This document shows positions 59,596 through 64,000 of a DNA stretch of 64,000 bases, piece after piece. The notes below the pieces were generated by a model that was given only the letters and a program-made list of their open reading frames with translations, had not been told where the DNA came from and made no database searches. The translations under genes were made by a program, and so were the position numbers. Origin of the DNA: Oxytricha trifallax (Eukaryota > Ciliophora > Spirotrichea > Sporadotrichida > Oxytrichidae); the NCBI GenBank assembly GCA_000711775.1, contig ARYC01017704.1, forward strand, positions 1 to 64,000, written 5' to 3'. Each line of letters opens with the position of its first letter. The stretch's first letter is position 1.

Positions 59596-62333
59596 AATCT
59601 TGGGTTTAAATTTTTTTATAAAATATTTTGGTATAATTTTATTTACCAAAAAGAATCATGATTATCTTGCAAGCTATTCATAATAATTTGTATATATTTA
59701 TGATACTCTCAATAAACTCCAGTTCCCGATTCTATTCTATAAAATTACCAACAGCCTCTTTTCCAATTAAGTCTTAAAATTTCTTTATAAAAGCTATAAA
59801 TTAGAGTCGCATATTAATTATAAGCAAATCTTAATTCTCAATTCTTAATTTCAGGTAATCAGTTTCTATTTATTTACTTAATTTTAATTTCAAAATTTAT
59901 CTCAGATATATGTTCTTTGTTCACTCTACTTACTTTCTATATATATAAATCGTAATTTGTTAGTATATTTTACTAAACTTCTAAATGATATTTATTGTTT
60001 ATATTTTTTTTTCATTCCAAAAAATTTATAAGTTTTGCTTTAATTTAATTCCTCGGTACCTCTATGTGATCATCAATTTAATTCAAAGGAATTTTTATTT
60101 AGGCTTTAATTGATTTTACATTAATTATTTACTTCATTTGACTTACCGGAATTCAGTCGCCCTTAATCTTGATAAATAATATAACTTGTTTGAAAGATAA
60201 TTAATGAACAAATTCTTGATGTTTCTAGTTTGACAGTCAATCTTGTATGTTAAGTGCTTAGCCAAAGAATTATTTACCATATTGGGCAAAAGTGTATTGG
60301 AAATAAGTTTGCATACTTTGAGAAATTAATACATTGATTATTGGGAGAAGATGGACTTTAACTTAAAGCTACTTGTCGTATCATTTACATATATACAATT
60401 CTATAATGATTGATATATTGCTGAAATTAAATAAATATAAATTGTAAAATTTTATATCTTTAGTCACTAATTAAAACAATGAAACTATGCTTTTCATATG
60501 TCTGATATGACTAAATTATAAAATTTTGCAGTGATATTTAAAAACTAATCCTTTAATTATGCAATTCACTTTTTTATATGATTTTTTGAATATTGGTTAG
60601 GCACTTAACAAATCTTAAACGCCATATCTTTATTATTAAAATATCTCAATTTATCAATAAATGGAGTCCTTACTATCAATAATGTCAATTATTATTTCCA
60701 ACAATTAAAAAATGAGTTTCATCATCATAAGAATTATCAATATGAAGGGAAACTTCTTTTTCATTCTTAAGATAAGAATTTAATTACTTAATTTTAAGCG
60801 AATTAAAGAATAGCCTTATATAATGGTCTATTTCATTTATAAGATAAAAATATTAATCCCACCATATTTAAAACTTAAAATTGTTTATCGTAGAACTAGA
60901 ATGAATCAAACTACTCTAGATCGAATATTCTATTACCAAGTACTTTTATATCGGTTCTCAGAAATAGTACCCATTATTAATCTTCAAATTAGTGGGAGTA
61001 AAAAGACATATGTTTGCTCAACTCAGCTAATTTTCATATATACTCTAGTTTCATATCTCAATTTTTTTATCTTTTAAATCGTTTAAATTGATTTATGAGT
61101 CCATTTAAACACGTAATTCTTCAATAAATTTGAGCTAAATCATTAAAATCTAAAGAAAAGTAGGATAAAAATTGCTTATAAAATAATAAACCAAATTAAA
61201 TAAATTTAAATTGCTATTAAATAAAACACGAAATTTACAGGGAAATATAAGTTAACTAAACTCAAGATGAAGAACTGATTCTAAAGTAGAATAAAATGAA
61301 ATATAAAACTTATTAAATTTATTTATAGATTAAACTGCCATTCTAGTAATAAATATTTGCTGATACTATTTTCAACTATTAATAAACATTAAACCTAAAT
61401 AAATACATAGCTTCTTTTATTATATTAATAACAATTCATGTTTTATTCCTGTCATAAGACTTTAGCAAACTTTTAATGAAGGCATTTTGGATATTCAGAC
61501 TTAAATAAAAGTCTGAAACTTGAACTTGGATGATTTTATTTTATTAATGTCATTAATCAAAGTTTAGTAACATTTAATGTTATTATAGAAAATAAACTCC
61601 TCCAAATTTTAATACATTATCATTTTGGGGTATTTTAACATATGAAATAAAAAATTAGACGTTTCTTGAACATAAGTTGTACCTGAGTTTTAGATCAGAT
61701 CTAGTTTATCCAAATCAAATATATTAATTTAAATATAATAGCTACATATCGGTAGATGGTGCATTAAAATTTACAGTTAGTGATGGGATGAAGTATATTG
61801 GATAATCACAAGTTTAAAAAATGGATTAAAAATTTAAGCAAATTTTTCCTTTAAATAATACCATGCGAATTTTAATTTTAATTAAAATTCCAATAGTTTT
61901 TTATTTAATAAGACTAATATAATAAATTACAACGCTCAATTTAGTTAGATGATTTTAATATTAATTACATATCATTCACATTATTTCTATATATTTCTTT
62001 TTTATAAGAATTCAAATGATTTCATTTAAAAATTAAGATCTTATAAAACAAGTTATAAATAAGATAATCCAATTCATATACAATTATAGAGATATAAATA
62101 AATCCATTTAGGTACCTTGGTTATTTCACATAAAATTACGAATATAATGTACGTGATTACTCATCAACTATTAATTCATTTTATTATACTGAATATTATA
62201 AACCTTATTACAAATAACACAAAGTATTTTAGAATTCTTATTATAAGTAATAAACTCAATGGCTTTAATTCCATTAAAGTTTCTATTTGCAGTAGTAGAA
62301 ATCAATTTAATCAAATTTTATAATTGCACTATT
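59596..62333. other. A+T-rich stretch, no gene supported
   Basis: Frames at 60823-61077 (84 codons) and 62117-62323 (68 codons) lack all three standard stops, but their composition is background-like and no motif is seen. A small rise in G+C near 60900-61030 is the only hint for the former. Confidence 0.4.
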
Positions 62334-62396
62334 AAGCGAATATATTCAAAATGTGGAGGTTGTTAAAAATTAATTCAAAAAACGAGAGAATTAGAA
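62334..62396 (+). repeat. Left inverted repeat of the ARF-carrying element
   Basis: It starts TAAGCGATATATTC and pairs with 62938-63001, with one indel and about three substitutions. Confidence 0.85.
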
Positions 62397-62436
62397 TTAT
62401 ATTAAATCAAATTTTATTTAAATTAAAAACGAAAAA

Positions 62437-62988
<552 letters not shown>

Positions 62989-63001
62989 ATATACTCGCTT
63001 A

Positions 63002-64000
63002 GTAATTTATGATACAAAATTAATCTAAAATTTGCTTAATTCTTGGAAGAATACTATGGTGCCTAAATATTAACTTTTTGAGCAAAATAATTTGAGGATA
63101 ATTTAACTTTAAATACTAATAGTTTAATAATTTCTGGTTTAAACAATAATTAAATTAATTTCATTAAGCATACAAATGTCTTCATTAAAGAGTTAAGTTT
63201 GAACGAGATCTAATTAAAGAGGAGTACCATAAAACATTTATTATGTATTATGTCACAATTAATATATAATAATATATAATATTTGAATGTAAGAAAATTT
63301 GTAGTATCTTGGAATAGGAAATGCTTATTTATTTTCTAAAATTAATGATGCTAAAAACATTAAAATTAATTCATTTTTTTCATTTAAAAATATTTTAAAT
63401 TGACATAAAACAGTAAATAAGTTAAGTTATACAGTATTAATAATCATAAACTTTTATTAATTTTCTTTTTTTTATATCATTTATTATCTTAAATTTTCTT
63501 AATTCTTTTAATATTGTTGTATAAATATAATTCTTAATTTCATTTTATTAAAAGCTTTGAATATATTAAATAATTGGTGAGAGGGGGAAGTTTCCTGCAC
63601 TCGAGGAAGTTTTCTGCACTGTTTCTTTCTTATATTTATTAAATTTTACATAAATTAGCTAATTTAATATTTTATGACTCATTAAATATTATTCATCATT
63701 GAAGTAGCTCAAGAAAATATAGTCGAACATTATATAGGCATGGTAAGAACAAGATAAATTGAATCAGAATTACACTTAAAATTAGATACTATATTTGGAA
63801 TTACTATAGTTAAGCAATATAAAACTTAAGAGATAGAACCTACATATATCAGATGAAAAATGTCAGATTTTTGGAATTTTAAGAGAGATATTGACTATTG
63901 ATTAATAAATTAAAGTATAATTATAGCAATGAAATTAGCCTTGAAGTTGGTAGATAGTTGTTATAAAAATCAATTTAATTAAAAAAAATAAAAAAATATA
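63002..64000. other. A+T-rich stretch to the window end
   Basis: Apart from the short tandem repeat at 63584-63622, nothing can be supported here. Confidence 0.5.
63584..63622. repeat. Tandem direct repeat, 2 x ~19 bp
   Basis: GGAAGTTTCCTGCACTCGA is followed directly by GGAAGTTTTCTGCACTGTT. It lies in otherwise A+T-rich DNA, so it stands out by composition. Its function is unknown. Confidence 0.7.

Noticed and set aside
62117-62323. 68-codon frame just before the ARF element
   Set aside because: Background composition, no motif, and it ends next to the inverted repeat by coincidence.

Overview
The window looks like germline (micronuclear) DNA of a stichotrich-type ciliate such as Oxytricha or Stylonychia. 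Three things point there. First, UAA and UAG are read as glutamine and only UGA as stop: an ARF GTPase reading frame and a LINE reverse transcriptase keep their family motifs only under that code. Second, the DNA is extremely A+T rich, with islands of higher G+C that carry coding sequence. Third, at least two genes are interrupted by short A+T-rich inserts bounded by direct repeats of 4-7 bp. Removing each insert with one repeat copy restores one continuous reading frame, as expected for MDS segments joined at pointers after IES removal. The species itself cannot be fixed from this window.

Layout, 0-22 kb: the window opens inside the right end of a foldback element (1-72). A five-segment gene lies at 1227-2783 (+) and a two-segment gene at 5692-7187 (-). 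Weaker coding tracts lie at 484-804 and 4350-5130, both on the minus strand. Foldback elements of about 420 bp lie at 10042-10465 and 21865-22287. Between them is a 2.6-kb element with ~120-bp inverted ends (12710-15318) that carries a damaged membrane-protein gene. Coding-like tracts follow at 15.7, 17.6 and 19.1-20.8 kb.

22-49 kb: mostly A+T-rich DNA with scattered plus-strand coding-like tracts (24.3, 27.0-32.3, 38.0, 45.2, 46.7 and 48.5 kb), minus-strand tracts at 35.8-37.2 and 40.5-41.0 kb, and an unexplained G+C-rich island at 38.8-39.4 kb. The best of these is 31920-32328, where a canonical intron joins two exons in frame.

49-64 kb: a minus-strand LINE (about 49.5 kb to 54.6 kb, possibly to 55.1 kb) with an endonuclease/reverse-transcriptase ORF, followed downstream by an ORF with a Ulp1-like protease signature. 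The same ~45-bp leader stands before both ORFs. A plus-strand gene-like tract lies at 57.1-58.0 kb and a minus-strand one at 58.8-59.2 kb. At 62334-63001 a 668-bp element with 63-64-bp inverted ends carries the first ~134 residues of an ARF GTPase.

Limits: with UGA the only stop in such A+T-rich DNA, open frames of 100-280 codons are expected by chance. I give weight only to frames that also show higher G+C, splice or pointer signals, or family motifs. Frames supported by openness alone carry low confidence.
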